A DNA stretch of 64,000 bases from Colias croceus (Eukaryota > Arthropoda > Insecta > Lepidoptera > Pieridae), in assembly GCF_905220415.1 (NCBI RefSeq), contig NC_059543.1, forward strand, positions 6,944,001 through 7,008,000. Direction: 5' to 3'. Below are positions 1 to 12,653 of the stretch, in pieces. The stretch's first letter is position 1. Each line of letters starts with the position of its first letter. Made by a program: the position numbers and the translations under genes. Below the pieces are notes generated by a model. The model had not been told where the DNA came from. It saw only the letters and a list, made by a program, of their open reading frames with translations, and did not search any database.

Positions 1-93
1 ATAACAAAAACAATCACAAACCTACCTGTATAATATGTCTCCACACATATCTATTCTACAACTTACTAGAAGTAATAAGGAAACAAAACTCAC

Positions 94-187
94 TTTATTG
101 TGAGGGCCAGCAACACAATAATAAGGCCCACAAGAGCCATGGCAATCACCACCCCTCCGATCATGTAATTCGCATCATTTGGTGCAT
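94..187 (-). CDS. Coding exon: transmembrane helix
   Basis: This 94-nt exon follows a TTTCAG acceptor (188-190) and ends at a GTGAGT donor (88-93). It is entered in phase 1 and left in phase 2. Read with the G from the previous exon, it gives a short acidic stretch (DAPNDANYM) and then the hydrophobic run GGVVIAMALVGLIIVLLAL, ending in TIK. That is one complete membrane-spanning helix followed by the first basic residue, as expected for a type I protein with its cytoplasmic side next. Local G+C is well above the surrounding intron and all other frames look poor, which supports real coding sequence. If the donor is not used, the frame meets a TGA straight after TIK, giving an almost tailless isoform; I consider splicing more likely. 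The family was not recognised. Confidence 0.85.
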
Positions 188-190
188 CTG

Positions 191-1320
191 AAACAAACAA
201 AAATGAATTTAAAATGCTGTTATATTTCTAGAAGAGGAGTATCTTTACGTTATGTAAAATGGTGATTTGTGAATAATGGTTTCGATTGTACACACAGAAA
301 TATGTGGACAGAAGGCCATGATAAATATCGGTAGGTAACCCATGAGTAAAATTGTTCGATTTTAAGTATATCACAGTCAATACCATTTGTTAGTAGCGAT
401 TGACCTTGAATGAAGGCAAAAAAATGTAAGCCCTTGAAATTTAGTTTTTGAATACACCCATGATTATTATAGTTACTGCCGTTTACTTATAATATTACCA
501 TACTACCTACTACTAACTCATCATAATTGTTAAACTTGTGCGAAAAATAAATACCTGAAAATGAAAATTCTTAGTAAATATACCTAATCTATGTATAGGG
601 TTGTTTGAAGTAAAAAAATCAATGGACATTAGTGGAAGAAGTAGAATTTTTTATTAGTTAATAGCTTTGGTGGTCATTAGGCTGAGTCCTCACAACCAGG
701 TCATTAGACATATTACTTCTATATGTAAAGTGCTTCATAAATAATTAATTAACCATTTAAAGCATCATCATCAAAGCATGTTTTTCGCTGTTTTAATTAT
801 GAGTTTATTAATACTAAATTGTTATAGAAATAGAGTATTGTTTCCTTAAGGATTGGGCAAATTAAAAACAAAACTAATTTTGATCGTAACTCCCATATAA
901 AATACATGAGAAACATTTTAAAATTACTTATATTAATGGTCTTTCATCATTAACGTAATATCCTAATCTCAAGAAGGCTTTCGCTGAACTATATTAAAGA
1001 TCTGAGAAGAAACTAGCATGTGTATCATAAAATACATTAACTGCAATAAACGGTCATTGCCAGCACGCGTACCACTTTGCGTCAATTGTACCGCATTGTC
1101 TCCTTAATTTGAAACCGCTGTATGCATCTATATACGATCAGTATTGACAGCCACACAATATATTTTAACGATAACTTATAAACATCGAGGCGGATCTTCT
1201 TTGTTTTCTTTGCAGTGATATTTAATGACCAATTGTTTTAAAACGTTGTATGGAATAGGCAATATTGATAAAAGCGGAAGTGTTAGAATATGTACCTTGC
1301 GATAAATACAAATATCGTTG
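191..1320. other. AT-rich intronic DNA
   Basis: This is the beginning of the largest intron, seen from the left. Apart from a short slightly G+C-richer patch at about 1055-1100, I see no exon signal, recognised repeat or RNA gene. Confidence 0.6.
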
Positions 1321-1758
1321 AAGCACCATTCAGCTATGATTATGATCTTATAGATAAAAATAGCGGGTTTAAATATAAATTTTATAAAATCGACGAAATA
1401 TTTTATAAAAATATATAAGCTTATGTTTAAAACATTAATGAATAAGGCGTGAAGGATAGCGAATATAATTGTATAGCCAGGTACTGTTAGCAAGGTTGTT
1501 GGCTTCTACCGTGCTAATATACCATTGCGGGAATAAACAACTGGCTAAGTTGTTTATTCCCGCAATGGTATAGAAGCCAACAACCTTGCTAACAGTACCT
1601 GGCTATACAATTATATTCGCTATCCTTCACGCCTTATTCATTAATGTTTTAAACATAAGCTTATATATTTTTATAAAATATTTCGTCGATTTTATAAAAT
1701 TTATATTTAAACCCGCTATTTTTATCTATAAGATCATAATCATAGCTGAATGGTGCTT
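1321..1758. repeat. Long near-perfect palindrome (foldback), about 200-bp arms
   Basis: Bases 1321 onward (AAGCACCATTCAGCT) recur as the reverse complement ending at 1758. By eye the arms match without a break over about 190 bp. An 11-base insertion lies in the left arm around 1515-1525. The centre is a 23-bp inverted repeat around the spacer TGGCTAA (about 1541-1547). The same 57-residue open frame appears in both arms, which is a consequence of the symmetry and not evidence of a protein. Possible origins are a foldback transposon, a hairpin-RNA locus or an assembly artefact. No target duplication was found. Confidence 0.9.
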
Positions 1759-2815
1759 AGGTAACTACCTAACGCCAACAGGAATTCTTTAGACATGCTA
1801 TAAAACTGCTCAATTCAAGCTTAATATTATTACTGACTAGCGGACTGCTGAATACTCTATATCAAATGAAAACTGTACTATTAGTATAAGAATTTTGTTA
1901 TTGTAGAGAGCATACACAATGTGTTTGAGATCTAGGTTTAAGATGAAGCAACGAAACCATGCCACACATTTTTATTGAAGAAAATTATAGTTTGCAAAAT
2001 TGTTTGGCTGGTGTTTACGAAAGTTTGCAGCATGTTTTCTTGCCCCTAAATCTTTTCTTTCATCTATTATGATCCGATTTTTAACAATTGTAGAATCTGG
2101 CTAAAGCTTGATTACATTACAATTTTTATTATAATTTCGTTGTTAAGTACATGTTGTACAAACCAAATTAATTTGGTACATGATATCCATTAATTTCATA
2201 TCTATATTATTCTTGCAGAATTTTAAGAACTAAGGCAGTTTTAAAAACACTTTATGTGAACATAAGTCATAACTTCCGGTGAAATGTAAGTATTTAATAA
2301 TTGATGCTTTCGCGAATTGTTTTCTCCTTTGCTTATTTAAAATCTTCGATCTATTTATCTTTAAATAATAAATAACATCAGTATTATTTCTATGGTTTAA
2401 CGAAGTTGATATAAGAAACGTTATATTAACCACAACGGATATTGAAACAGAATCGTTGCGGTTAAAGCGAATAAAATACAAAACCATTTATAATGTAATG
2501 TATCATTATTATCTGACTATCAATGTACGGTGTAACTACTTATTATGTATACATCATATGAAATATAAACATACCTACGTCTACATAGGTAATAAGTTGA
2601 TGTTACAAATATAACAAATAAAATATATCTCCATACAATGATTGTTGAACGGAAGGTATTGTATAAACAATTTATGCAGTTGCTTTGAAAAATAAAGGAG
2701 TTCTTTCATCATGCAAAGTGCAAATCATTACCTATAGTTAAAATAAGGAAGTTGAAAAAAATCTTTTTATGGGTCAGAATCGTGGATATTCTAGTTTTAA
2801 TTTCAAATCATAATA
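1759..2815. other. AT-rich intronic DNA
   Basis: Nothing that I can support as a gene or a known repeat. One open frame on the minus strand (2230-2487) has strongly AT-driven composition and looks like chance. Confidence 0.6.
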
Positions 2816-2823
2816 CATGTAAG

Positions 2824-3965
2824 CTTAGAGTATATATACTATCTATAGAGTGCGAACAACCAAGTGGGAACAGTAGGCACAGATGGGAACAACACGACGC
2901 TCCCGCCGCGAGCGCTCGCAGTCGTAGTTGAGTGCTCACGAAGTGCGTTGCTCTGGATTTTTTTCATATTTACGAATAAACGTGGTGAAATGTGCAGTTC
3001 TATCTTGCAAAAACGATACTAGAGAATACACAAAATTGAAATCCACTATCACATTTCATCAGTCAGTCGATTGTTATACATCATTTTATGAAAATAAATC
3101 TAGCATCGCGGGGGTGAAGAGTAGGTGGGAGGCGGACACGCGCAGGCTCGCTCGCGCGCCTCACTGCCGCCACGTGATCGTAGTGATGTGACCTGACCAA
3201 CGCTGTACTCGATATAAAGTTTACTAGAAGAACTATATTTTAACAAATTATTTATTTAACTTTAAAATTAAAACTCTCTGTGGTGTGTTTTGTATGATAC
3301 ACTTTCTAAATTATGAATGCGAATGTATTATAGTGTAAATGTAAAGTATGTAATGTTACGATATATTTTCTGAACCGCTAAATTGATATTGAAGATTTTG
3401 ATAGTAGAATGGATAAAATTAAATAAAAAAAATTATTAATATTATTTATTATATTATCATTTTAAATTATTAATTATTCCTTAATATTTTTTACCATTTT
3501 TAAAACATTATTATTATTGTTTGATTTATTATTAAATAAATAGCACTAAACCCGATCTTTTATTTTATTAACTTTATTATTTAAAAAGTACTCACGTTTT
3601 TCTGATATTCCAATCAAACATATTTTTTTAAAGTACTTATAATTAATACAAGAAAATTTCTTATATAATATTTAATATTCAAATGGAATAAACAAACGTT
3701 ATTCAGTTGGTAAACAAATTTAAAATTACATATTTATACTTTATTCATATATTTTTCCTTTAATAACTTATTGAACATAAAATTTACTTAGGATACATAT
3801 TTATTTACATAACTTATCGATAGTTTTCAACACGCAATTGATATCTACCCATCCCTATTTGTCACACACACATCTATATAGTATCTATATCTCATCTGCC
3901 TACGATGCGCACTATGCAATTTGTGCAATACACTCGCTCTATACTATTGTAATATATACTCTAAG
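2824..3965 (+). mobile_element. P-element-like DNA transposon, non-autonomous, with THAP fragment
   Basis: The element starts CTTAGAGTATATAT and ends with the reverse complement. The imperfect terminal inverted repeats run to about 31 bp. It is flanked on both sides by the perfect 8-bp direct repeat CATGTAAG (2816-2823 and 3966-3973), a target-site duplication. Total length is 1,142 bp. Near the left end is a frame whose N-terminal part matches the THAP zinc-finger pattern. Eight-base duplications are made by P elements and hAT elements; THAP DNA-binding domains are a hallmark of P-type transposases. The remaining interior is AT-rich with no transposase core, so the copy cannot mobilise itself. 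Assignment to the P superfamily is inference from these two traits together. Confidence 0.7.
2928..3191 (+). pseudogene. THAP-type zinc-finger transposase fragment
   Basis: The 87-residue frame contains KCAVLSCKND (residues 21-30), which fits the start of a THAP domain: Cys22, four residues, Cys27, then Lys-Asn. ITFH follows (41-44), corresponding to the conserved hydrophobic-Phe-His step. A later W67EADTRR resembles the THAP tryptophan helix. The usual FP pair and a clean C-x2-H near the end are missing, and the start Met lies upstream of the normal position. In P-type transposases this domain binds the transposon ends. Here only the N-terminal domain survives, directly inside the left end of the transposon, with no catalytic region, so it is a remnant. 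The second half is Arg-rich and does not match the family well. Confidence 0.55.
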
Positions 3966-3973
3966 CATGTAAG

Positions 3974-4616
3974 TGTGACAAAGTTAATTAATTTTATGCA
4001 TAAGATGTTCAACAATTTAGTAATTTGTGGTATCTGTTACATTATTACATACATTACATAGTTTAAAGAACTGCAGATGCCAATGTACATCTATTAAAAT
4101 TTAAAGTGTTTCCTGTGTAGATTAGATAACTAACAAATAAAATAAACGAATGTTAACATTCTTATTGTATCGGTTTGTATATTTTTGAACAAATTGGATA
4201 CCTAGTTGCAATGTCGTCCTCAGCAAATGATTGCAGTATGATACTGGACATACATATAACATTTATTTCTATTGTTAATAATTATTCATTCATATAATGG
4301 AACTTCCAAATTCACTATATTATTGTAAGTAATTTGTTTTGATTGTGTTTTTATTGATTTTATTTAGATATTATTATAAAGGTGTTATTCATATTTCCCA
4401 GATTTCTTTCCATCATTTCTAATGAACATCTATGACGTAAATGTACAAGTTAATGACATATTATGATCAGGTATCTAGTGAGTGCATCGGCCTGCCGCGG
4501 GGTAATGCACCGCTTACGCTTTTTTATTTATTCTTTGTTAATCGCAGAGAGATTGACTGTCTTGTAAACAGACGGAAGTAGCGAATGCATTGGTAATTAC
4601 CATTTGTATTCAGATT
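3974..4616. other. AT-rich intronic DNA
   Basis: Mostly featureless. A short G+C-richer patch at 4480-4520 (GCCTGCCGCGGGGTAATGC) lies close to the repeat that follows and may be part of the same degraded element. Confidence 0.5.
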
Positions 4617-4700
4617 AACCCATTGAGCCCCGAGCGGCCCGATCGGTCCACGACACAATAGATTTTCTATTGTGTCTATTCCGGGGCCTGATTTATTAAA
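4617..4700 (-). repeat. Interspersed repeat copy 1 (GGCCCGATCGG family)
   Basis: This block (CCCATTGAGCCCCGAGCGG, then GATCGGTCCACGACACAATAG, ending in GGGGCCTGATTTATTAA) is repeated in opposite orientation at 14690-14775. It contains a small hairpin built from GACACAATAG and CTATTGTGTC. I recognise the motif as a common lepidopteran repeat, but I cannot give its class. Confidence 0.65.
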
Positions 4701-6707
4701 AATATATTCGAAATAAATATGCACCTATTTTCACTATTTCAATAGCTCCTGTCACCTGTGTTATTCTGGTAACTGCTATACTGCAAAGTTTTATCGAAAT
4801 CCAAAGTCGTTTTTTCGTAGTAGCAAACATACATCCATCTTCACAAACTTTTGCATAAATAATTTTAGTAGGAAGTAGGATTACATCATAATAATTCATG
4901 AAATAAATCTGACACCTTGAAAATTATGCGACTAGTTTTAAGAATGCATTTCCTGAATTTATAACACATAAGGTGAAGTGTACATGATTGGTCTCAAAGT
5001 ATAACAAGCTACATTTGCATATTTCTATTGTGAATTGAATAAAGTTAATTAACAAAAATTGTTTTAAGATCACTATCGATTTTGACAGTAAAAAAAAACA
5101 ACAGTTGGAATACATTACATTCTAGGTATATAAATATTGAAGTTAAAACGATTCCTAGCATGAATACTTAGCCTATATGTGGCGCCAATAAACACGCACA
5201 TTAAGCACTTTTATTCCACGTGTAACCTTTATTCCACAAAAGGCTCGATCGATACTTGATAATGCACTGTTTCTGCTTATCAACAACAAACTGATGAAGC
5301 GATTTTTTATCCTTTTACAAACATAATACTATGTCATCCTTTTAGAGAAGTGTACCTAAACATGTCTGTGTGTGAAGCTAAACGATTTTTTCATAGTTAT
5401 TTATTTCGACGTTGTATCAATTGTGTTTTCTTAGAACACATACATAAACTGACTCAATAATTATAAATGTATTCTGAGGTATATTATGCATGAGGGACAT
5501 TCTTGAGGTATAAGTAAATTCGTAATTAATTTCAAATCAAATTTTATTCAATTACAGCATTAATCTAGCATCCGCATTTGTTCATAAATAATTAATTACC
5601 TTCTGTAAATAAACAAAACAAAAACTTTATTCTTGTAGGTATTTGGTCATTTGACGATTTGAAATCAATTGCAAATTGTTCGTATTGCAATACGTAAATT
5701 GTGCTTTATTTGTATCACGTGCTCACTATCATATCAATTATGGTAAAGACTTGAGTAGCCTTAATTAGTTTTGTTCAACTTATCGTTCTTGAGGTATTTA
5801 GACCGACGTTTTGACAAGCAAATTCATCATTTTATTATCATAACATACTCTATATTTTACTATAAAGTATACTTATTCAAAAACCCCGTAATCAGAAGTC
5901 GGATAAAATCAAACATCAAGATACGTGAACGACAGCGCTGTTATAAGAAATGTTTTTACAAAATGTACATCACCTCAGACAAACTAATTAGATTCACGGA
6001 TCAGCGTGTTTTGAGTTATCACTAAATAAAACTGCTACTCAAATAAATTACTGCGGCATAATTAGTTAATGGTAAATTATCATAAATTATCTCGTTTATG
6101 GTTATAGAAGGCAAACAAGCGATGAGGTCGCCTGACCGACGATGCCATAAGCGTCCTCTCGACCTACGATTACTTGCAAATATTATGTTCCTAACCTATG
6201 GCAGAGTTCGAAATTCATATGGGATTATCGATAAGCATACGCAGGGGGTATAAACATCAAAGTAGATAAAGGTTTTATTACGTTGATGATCCATATCTAT
6301 CTGGCTAAATTACCTACGTCAGGTGTTCCGAAAACATTGAACTTATGTTCAGTTAGTTGACTTGTTAATTATATTTGCAAGGATAATTCGACAGATAACG
6401 CTGCTGTTACTTTTTATAATCTTATTTGTGCGTCAAATTCACTGCATTCGCCCTACGTCACTGTTATAGTAGGGCAGTAAACCCAGTAATGCGGTAACGG
6501 TCTTCATTAGGTACTTGGGGAGCGAGTTTTTTATTCTTTATATTATACTATAATGATAATAATAAGCTCTGTACAAGTAATTCATTGAGAATAAAACATA
6601 CAGTCTACTACGTATTCCATAAATATTATTAGAAAACAGCACATTGTGTGCGGATGGTACAGCGGTGACGACGCGGACGGCTACCGTCTTCAAACAATAC
6701 GTATATA
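4701..6707. other. AT-rich intronic DNA
   Basis: Several open frames of 60-85 codons occur here on both strands, all with AT-driven composition and no homology that I can see. No supported feature. Confidence 0.6.
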
Positions 6708-7692
6708 TCTGGGGGCACGGTAGTGCCCCCGCCAAGACGAGCCAAGCGAAAAAGCGAAGCGCACGGGCACTACCTACCTTTTCTCGAAGCGCTTCGACGT
6801 TTTTTTGAAGCCTCATAACTTGGGTTTGGATTATGCTATATCAACAAAATTTTCGGGATATATTGCCAATAGCGGACTTATTGAACATATTAAGTTTTAA
6901 TTACATTAGCTTTTATACTTCAGATTTTATTTATATCTAAAAAACGCTTATTTCGTCACTGACTCACTGATGATCATCAAAATTCTTAAGGTATTTCCTA
7001 ATGTCCTAGAAAGCTGAAATTTTGTATGTAAGCTAGTATTAGCACACAAACAACAAAAAAATTATAAAACTTGTAACTTTCATCCCCCAACCCCTTAAAC
7101 TAGGGGATGGGAGTTTGTATGAGACCTGTAATTTTAAATTAAATTTTGATGACGCTAGAGGTCTAATCTAATAATCTTAAACTTAGTTCCACTAGATATA
7201 TGTATAGGTACTCCTTGTTAAAAAAAATTAAAACTTTAATCGACATATAAAATTTTGTTACAAACAACTTACAAAAAGAAATGAAATCCCACCAAAAACA
7301 TTTTCATGTAAAATGTTGCCAGACTCGCACTGTCAAAAAGTTATCAGATCTCATGTAGAGCCAAGCTTCTAACACTACACGCCCTAACTCTACAAGGGCT
7401 AACTTCCCAAACTCTACAACTTAGTCAAAATATGTGGCTTGGCCGTTCGTTACTACAAGAACTATTGTATAACACAAAAATAATGAACAGTGAATTAATT
7501 TTTCACCTTACGCCGATGTGAATGTAGCGAAATGGCCGAGCCACATATTTTGACTAAGGTGTAGAGTTTGTGAAGTTAGGCCTTGTAGAGTTAGGGCGTG
7601 TAGTGTTAGAAGCTTGGCTCTACATGAGATCTGATAACTTTTTGACAGTGCGAGTCTGGCAACATTTTACATGAAAATGTTTTTGGTGGGAT
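6708..7692 (+). mobile_element. ~1-kb repetitive element, copy A, ending in a foldback
   Basis: This element begins TCTGGGGGCACGGTAGTGCC, a small terminal hairpin, and ends GGTGGGAT. A second copy lies inverted at 12654-13650. The last ~405 bp form a foldback with ~158-bp arms (7287-7445 and 7534-7691) starting TCCCACCAAAAACATTTTC. Comparison of the two copies shows that sequence just outside the foldback (AAAAAGAAATGAA) is shared on one side only, so the foldback is the end of the larger element and not a separate insertion. Both copies are preceded by A, followed by T, and start with TC, which recalls Helitron insertion. The expected CTRR end was not seen, so the class is open. Confidence 0.75.
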
Positions 7693-8237
7693 TATGTACT
7701 TAGATACTAGGTATACGTTATGCACCCATTTCTTATCATGACAAATCGTTTTACTCATTCATGGACTCGTCATGGGCATGTGATTTAAAAAACGCGGTTG
7801 ACGTTAATCTCAATTTACTTTTCTGAGATATTTGACAGATGTTATGTGGAAAAAATGTAGTAGGTATATTATTTTTACAAGATAATAAAAGATAATAATA
7901 TATTATTCTTCTATTCTAAAACAAAAGAATATAGAAAACAATTGAGCAATTGTGACTGATACTGAGCGAACAATGCCGCAATATATCCGTATCGAATAGG
8001 CAAATAGACAAACATTTATTTAACATTCAATTTTACAATTAGCAGTTTCACTTATTCGCACATGTTAGTTAGTTCCGGGTTTTCATATAAATTAGACTGT
8101 GTCGCGAAATATATTATGGTACCCCTTCCAGTTAATTTCGTATGCGGTAACTTCGGGTTTTCTTTATAAATTGAGGTCAAAGGAAAGTTCATATTATGCT
8201 TTATGCAATGCATGATATGACTGTCAAAATATTATAT

Positions 8238-8441
8238 ACTAGCGGTCCGCCCCGGCTTTGTCCGTGGTACATATTTCGCAATAAAAGGTAGCCTATGTTC
8301 TCTCTCAGGGTCTAAAGATTGTCTGTGCAAAATTTCATCAAAATCGGTTGAGAGTTTTATGTGTGTAAACCATACATACATAATTACATACATACGTACC
8401 TACATATTTGCAAACTTTTCCTCTTTATAATATTAAGTATA
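8238..8441 (+). repeat. Interspersed element beginning ACTAGCGGTCCGCCCCGG
   Basis: This is a copy of a family very common in moth genomes. It opens with CTAGCGGTCCGCCCCGG, continues with GGTACATATTTCGCAATAAAAGG and CAAAATTTCATCAAAATCGG, and closes with TTTATAATATTAAGTATAG. The tail resembles the 3' end of RTE-type non-LTR elements and their short derivatives; the name is uncertain. Other members in this window lie at 32212, 36101, 39394, 41541 and 56933. Confidence 0.8.
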
Positions 8442-11400
8442 GAAATAAGAAATGAATGAGTCAATTAGGAAAATATGTTTTATTTTGTTTGCAGGGTGCC
8501 AGTTTAAAAAATATTTTGTGTTACTATATAATCTGAGCATATGATATTGGATTCACATTAATTATACAAACAGGACTTCAATAAGTGAAAGTGCAATCTT
8601 TATCGACCTTTCGAATATATTAATTGATGTTTGAGAGAGTTGTCATGCGAGTGAACAGATATTTTCAATTATTGATCATTATATAAGCAGTAAGAATTAT
8701 TTTTATTAAAATTTCATTTTTTAATATATTATATACCTGAGTATATGTTTTATGGTTAGGTACATCACGGAATCTGCAAAGTATTATCTTTTTTCCATAT
8801 CCTGTCAGTTTTATGATCTATAGGTATAGTGGAATTTAAAATATTTGTTGATTATAGATGTTTGGGTGTTGTCAACGAGGATTGACAAAAATATTATATT
8901 TTCACCAAAGTTCAACGTTCAATGGTCATTTAAAATGCGCATAGTAAAAGATGTGTTTGAATCTACTCAGTACAAAATCAAACCGGTCACAAGTTCAAAT
9001 CGCATGGAAGAATAACTTATGCGTTTACATTTGTATCCACTACGAACTGATCACCATTCACCAGACACTATGTTCACAAAGCAGAACAATTATTTCTTGT
9101 CTCTTACTATATTTTGTATTTCTTAATATAGAAAAAAGTTTATTCAACATTGAAACCTAATATTAAATCTAATAGCCTTTATAAAAAGAAAGCTATACCG
9201 ACTGTAAATATATATTTAAGTAATTAAAGCACGTATTTAAATTGCGTAACACAAAAAAATGTCACGAGTTTAGTCGAGTTATTTCCTTATCTATTTTGAT
9301 TTTATAACATTTATCAATGAAATATGAGCAATGTTAGTTTCATGAACGTTAATTTCACAATAAGCAATTTAGTTCTCGAACAGGGATTAAGTAATAAGTT
9401 CTTAGATCTGACTTTCACTAGTCTCGGAAGTTTGCTCCCGTTTTAGAGAAAGCAAACAAAACTCGACACTTCATGTTCTACTAGTAGTTTTTCCTTAATC
9501 ATTTTAGATATTTCTGGTGTGGTTTTAGGATTTGTGTTTTTCCTTATAATAAATAATTTTAAATGTTTGTGTGTGTAACGGTGCAAAACACCGTATTTTT
9601 GACGTTACATCTTTATGAAGCATATTTTTGGGCTTTTTTGCTTGAACAAAATTTATAGTATATATCTGCATTCTGCTACGGCTCATAATTGTAATCTTAT
9701 GATAACGACTAGTTCCAATAGTGAACAACGAAAGGTGACAAATTATTTAGCATAATCTACAAACACCATTTTGAAAACACTTTCTTTTCTCATTCTCACA
9801 ATCCATTTTTTGTATTAAATTAGCACATTTATTCTACGAATTTATACTCTTCGTTATAAACATAATATCTATAATTTGTATCTGAAATATCGTGTTTAAG
9901 TAAATGGAGATATTTCCATACGACAATGCGAGTATTGTATTTAAAATGTGTGTTGCGGTAGGAAAGAGGGAAGGTTACAAAATGAAAGCGACTGTACAGT
10001 TTGTTGTACTTTGAACCTTGACGGGCAGTTTCTAAAGAGAGCTTATAATAAGACCAAAGCGAGAAGTGAATCGAACGGATGGTAATGTACATTCTTTGAC
10101 ATAAATAGACTCGTGTACAATAACCCCTAGCATTTTCATTAAATTAATTATATTTTCTTTCCTCTATGTAGCAATCTGAAAGTAACTGTAAGTTTAAATA
10201 AACGCTATAACAATAAAGTAAGAAATTTCTTATCTAAATTGTATTTATGCTCTATGCGTGAAAGTTCAATTCTTACACGTGTTTCGACTTAAACGATGTT
10301 TTGTTTACTAACAAAGTCCGAGTTAGCAACTTCAATAATTTCTTCGAGTAAATAAATCTTAATATGACTAACCGCTTGTAGGAAATGTAACGTGAATCAA
10401 CGATTTAGTTCATTTTAGTCATAATATGCTGAACTGAAACTGAAATATCTCTTATTCATTTGAAATTAATGATCTTCAGTAAAATATATATTATATTCTC
10501 TGTTAGTTTATTCTTATTATGTTACGGTGAATCATTTTATAACGTTTTGGTTGTGTAATATGAAACTAGAAGCATGTTTGCATTTATTTTTCGGATACTG
10601 TGTTTTGTTGATGTTTTCACTCACACAATGGAGCTCGCACGATTAATTGTTTCGCAGAAACTTAATCGATAAAAAATCTGTCTACAAAATATTCCAGGTA
10701 AAAAAAATTATAGTATCAAATGCTCGATTGATAACGGGATAATTGATTCTAGTTCGTTAGCCTTCATCGTTTCCGTCATCTGTACGAATGCATTCAGATG
10801 ACCCTCTATTTACTTATATGATCTGAGCAATAAAATTGTAAATTTATCCTCATGTTGTTTAGATTTGCAATAAATTTAAAACTTATTACAAAGATGTTAT
10901 ACCAATACTCTGAGTCAATTATAAATTAAAACAGACAATCGAAAAGTTATTATTTCAAGTATTGTTTATTCAAGATGAAAACAAGGTAGGTAACGTCCGC
11001 TATGACAGACGTCAATTGGATGTTTATTCGTAACTTCGATGTTTTTTGTGGCTCCATCGAATAAAAACAGTTTGATAAAAATGTAGATGATATTGAACGC
11101 TAAGTCATGTGTATTAAAGATACACTATCTGGCGGAAACTGTGGTAAGTAGGTACACACAACTAAACAGTTTCCTGAACACTTGGTATTTCCTATACAAT
11201 TAATCCATCATGTTTATAAGAAACAATAAGAGTAAGTTAATACATTTGAAATGTTTTGATCAGCTTTAGTAGTTTTGGGTTATTTTTCCTACTCACAAAA
11301 TATTTTTGCGTTCCGTTATGGTATTTCTAAATGAGTCTCTCCGTTATAAATAAGAAGTGAAGCTTTAGAAACTTTTCAAATCTTACGTAACAGAATATGA

Positions 11401-12653
11401 AAATAGAGGTGGTTTAACCCATGTATCAATGTTTTTATTTGAATTTAATTTTGACGTAGGTATCACATTTCCATACAAGGTTGAATGGAATCAGTTGTTT
11501 GACCGAAACGTATTTATCCAGATGTTGTTTAAAAATCTTTTATACCTACTATAATACATCGGTATTCTGCATTTCAGTAAAGCAAAAATCATATCATACG
11601 ATACATTTTCAATCAAGATAAAATTGCAAACTAAATTTTCATTCACATTCATCACTGCATGTTGCAAATGTGTATTTACCTGTTTGTAAGTACCGAACAG
11701 GTAATTTCATTGTATACGGAACTCTGTTCACTATGCATTTAACGTATTTTCTCGACTCATTTTACATGCTCTCTTGAATCTTTAATCAGAACGATCAACT
11801 GTGCATTCGCCAAGCAACTTCCGGCGCCGGCGCCGATCGGCCGTTCCCATAACAGTAATGAGGCCAGACGAGATACTAGATACCCTACATATACTGTTTA
11901 GTACATGGTGTATCTGTGAATACGTAATATATACGACAAACTGTGTAATTTGTCATCGCGAAGGATAGATAAAGACACCGACGGTTAACGGCTGAAACAG
12001 ATAATTTATAGTTCCGTTGGTGACACGTTCACTTAAATAGGAACTAAACGCTCGTGTAACAATATAATAGTACAAATAAATTGATAGCCCCTCCATAGTT
12101 AGGGGGCCCCAAATTTATTTTATGAACTTTGGAGAACGCAATTGAAATCATTGAAAGGTTAAGGTGAATCCCCAATTACCATCAAAATAATGAGGGTTCT
12201 TTTTAAGACGTGTTTGAATGATATTCGAAACATTATGTCATCGTTTTATAATATCTAATTGTAATGGGGAAATCGTGTAAGATAATTACCTACCGTGAAA
12301 ACCATATAAATAAAAAAGTTGTAATATAAAATATTTAATTTGAATTGTTTGGTGTTTTTACAAGTAGGTAGGTACGTAAGAAGATGAGGCTTGAAGCGAT
12401 TCTTAGAATGTTAAGGCCAATGACGTATTTGTTTAATACAAGGATGTTAATAGTATCTACTGAGTTTTGTTCCATTTTTATTCACAAAAATATATGGATA
12501 AAATAATAAGCTGCTATAACTTTCAGCTAAGCATTGCAACATAAAAAAAATTACAATTGGCGCGACCGACTGTAATTTTTGTTTAAATTGTAATGATTAT
12601 CTTTTCAATAGTGTCAGTGATTTAATAATATGAGTGTGCTTTTGTAATAACAA
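8442..12653. other. AT-rich intronic DNA
   Basis: No supported gene. Open frames at 9525-9728 and 9829-10092 (minus) and 8951-9160 (plus) have background composition. The only striking local feature is a very G+C-rich patch at 11819-11846 (CCGGCGCCGGCGCCGATCGG), a strong self-complementary sequence of unknown role. Confidence 0.6.

Noticed and set aside
1176..1792. Two open frames (105 and 68 codons) with the same 57-residue N-terminus on opposite strands
   Set aside because: They are the two arms of one palindrome. The shared peptide follows from DNA symmetry, and composition is AT-driven.
6538..6816. 92-codon minus-strand frame
   Set aside because: It runs across the boundary of the ~1-kb repeat and unrelated flanking DNA, so it cannot be a real gene.
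11819..11846. G+C-rich self-complementary patch as a promoter or CpG island
   Set aside because: Only about 28 bases long, with no nearby exon or initiator; could be a repeat relic.
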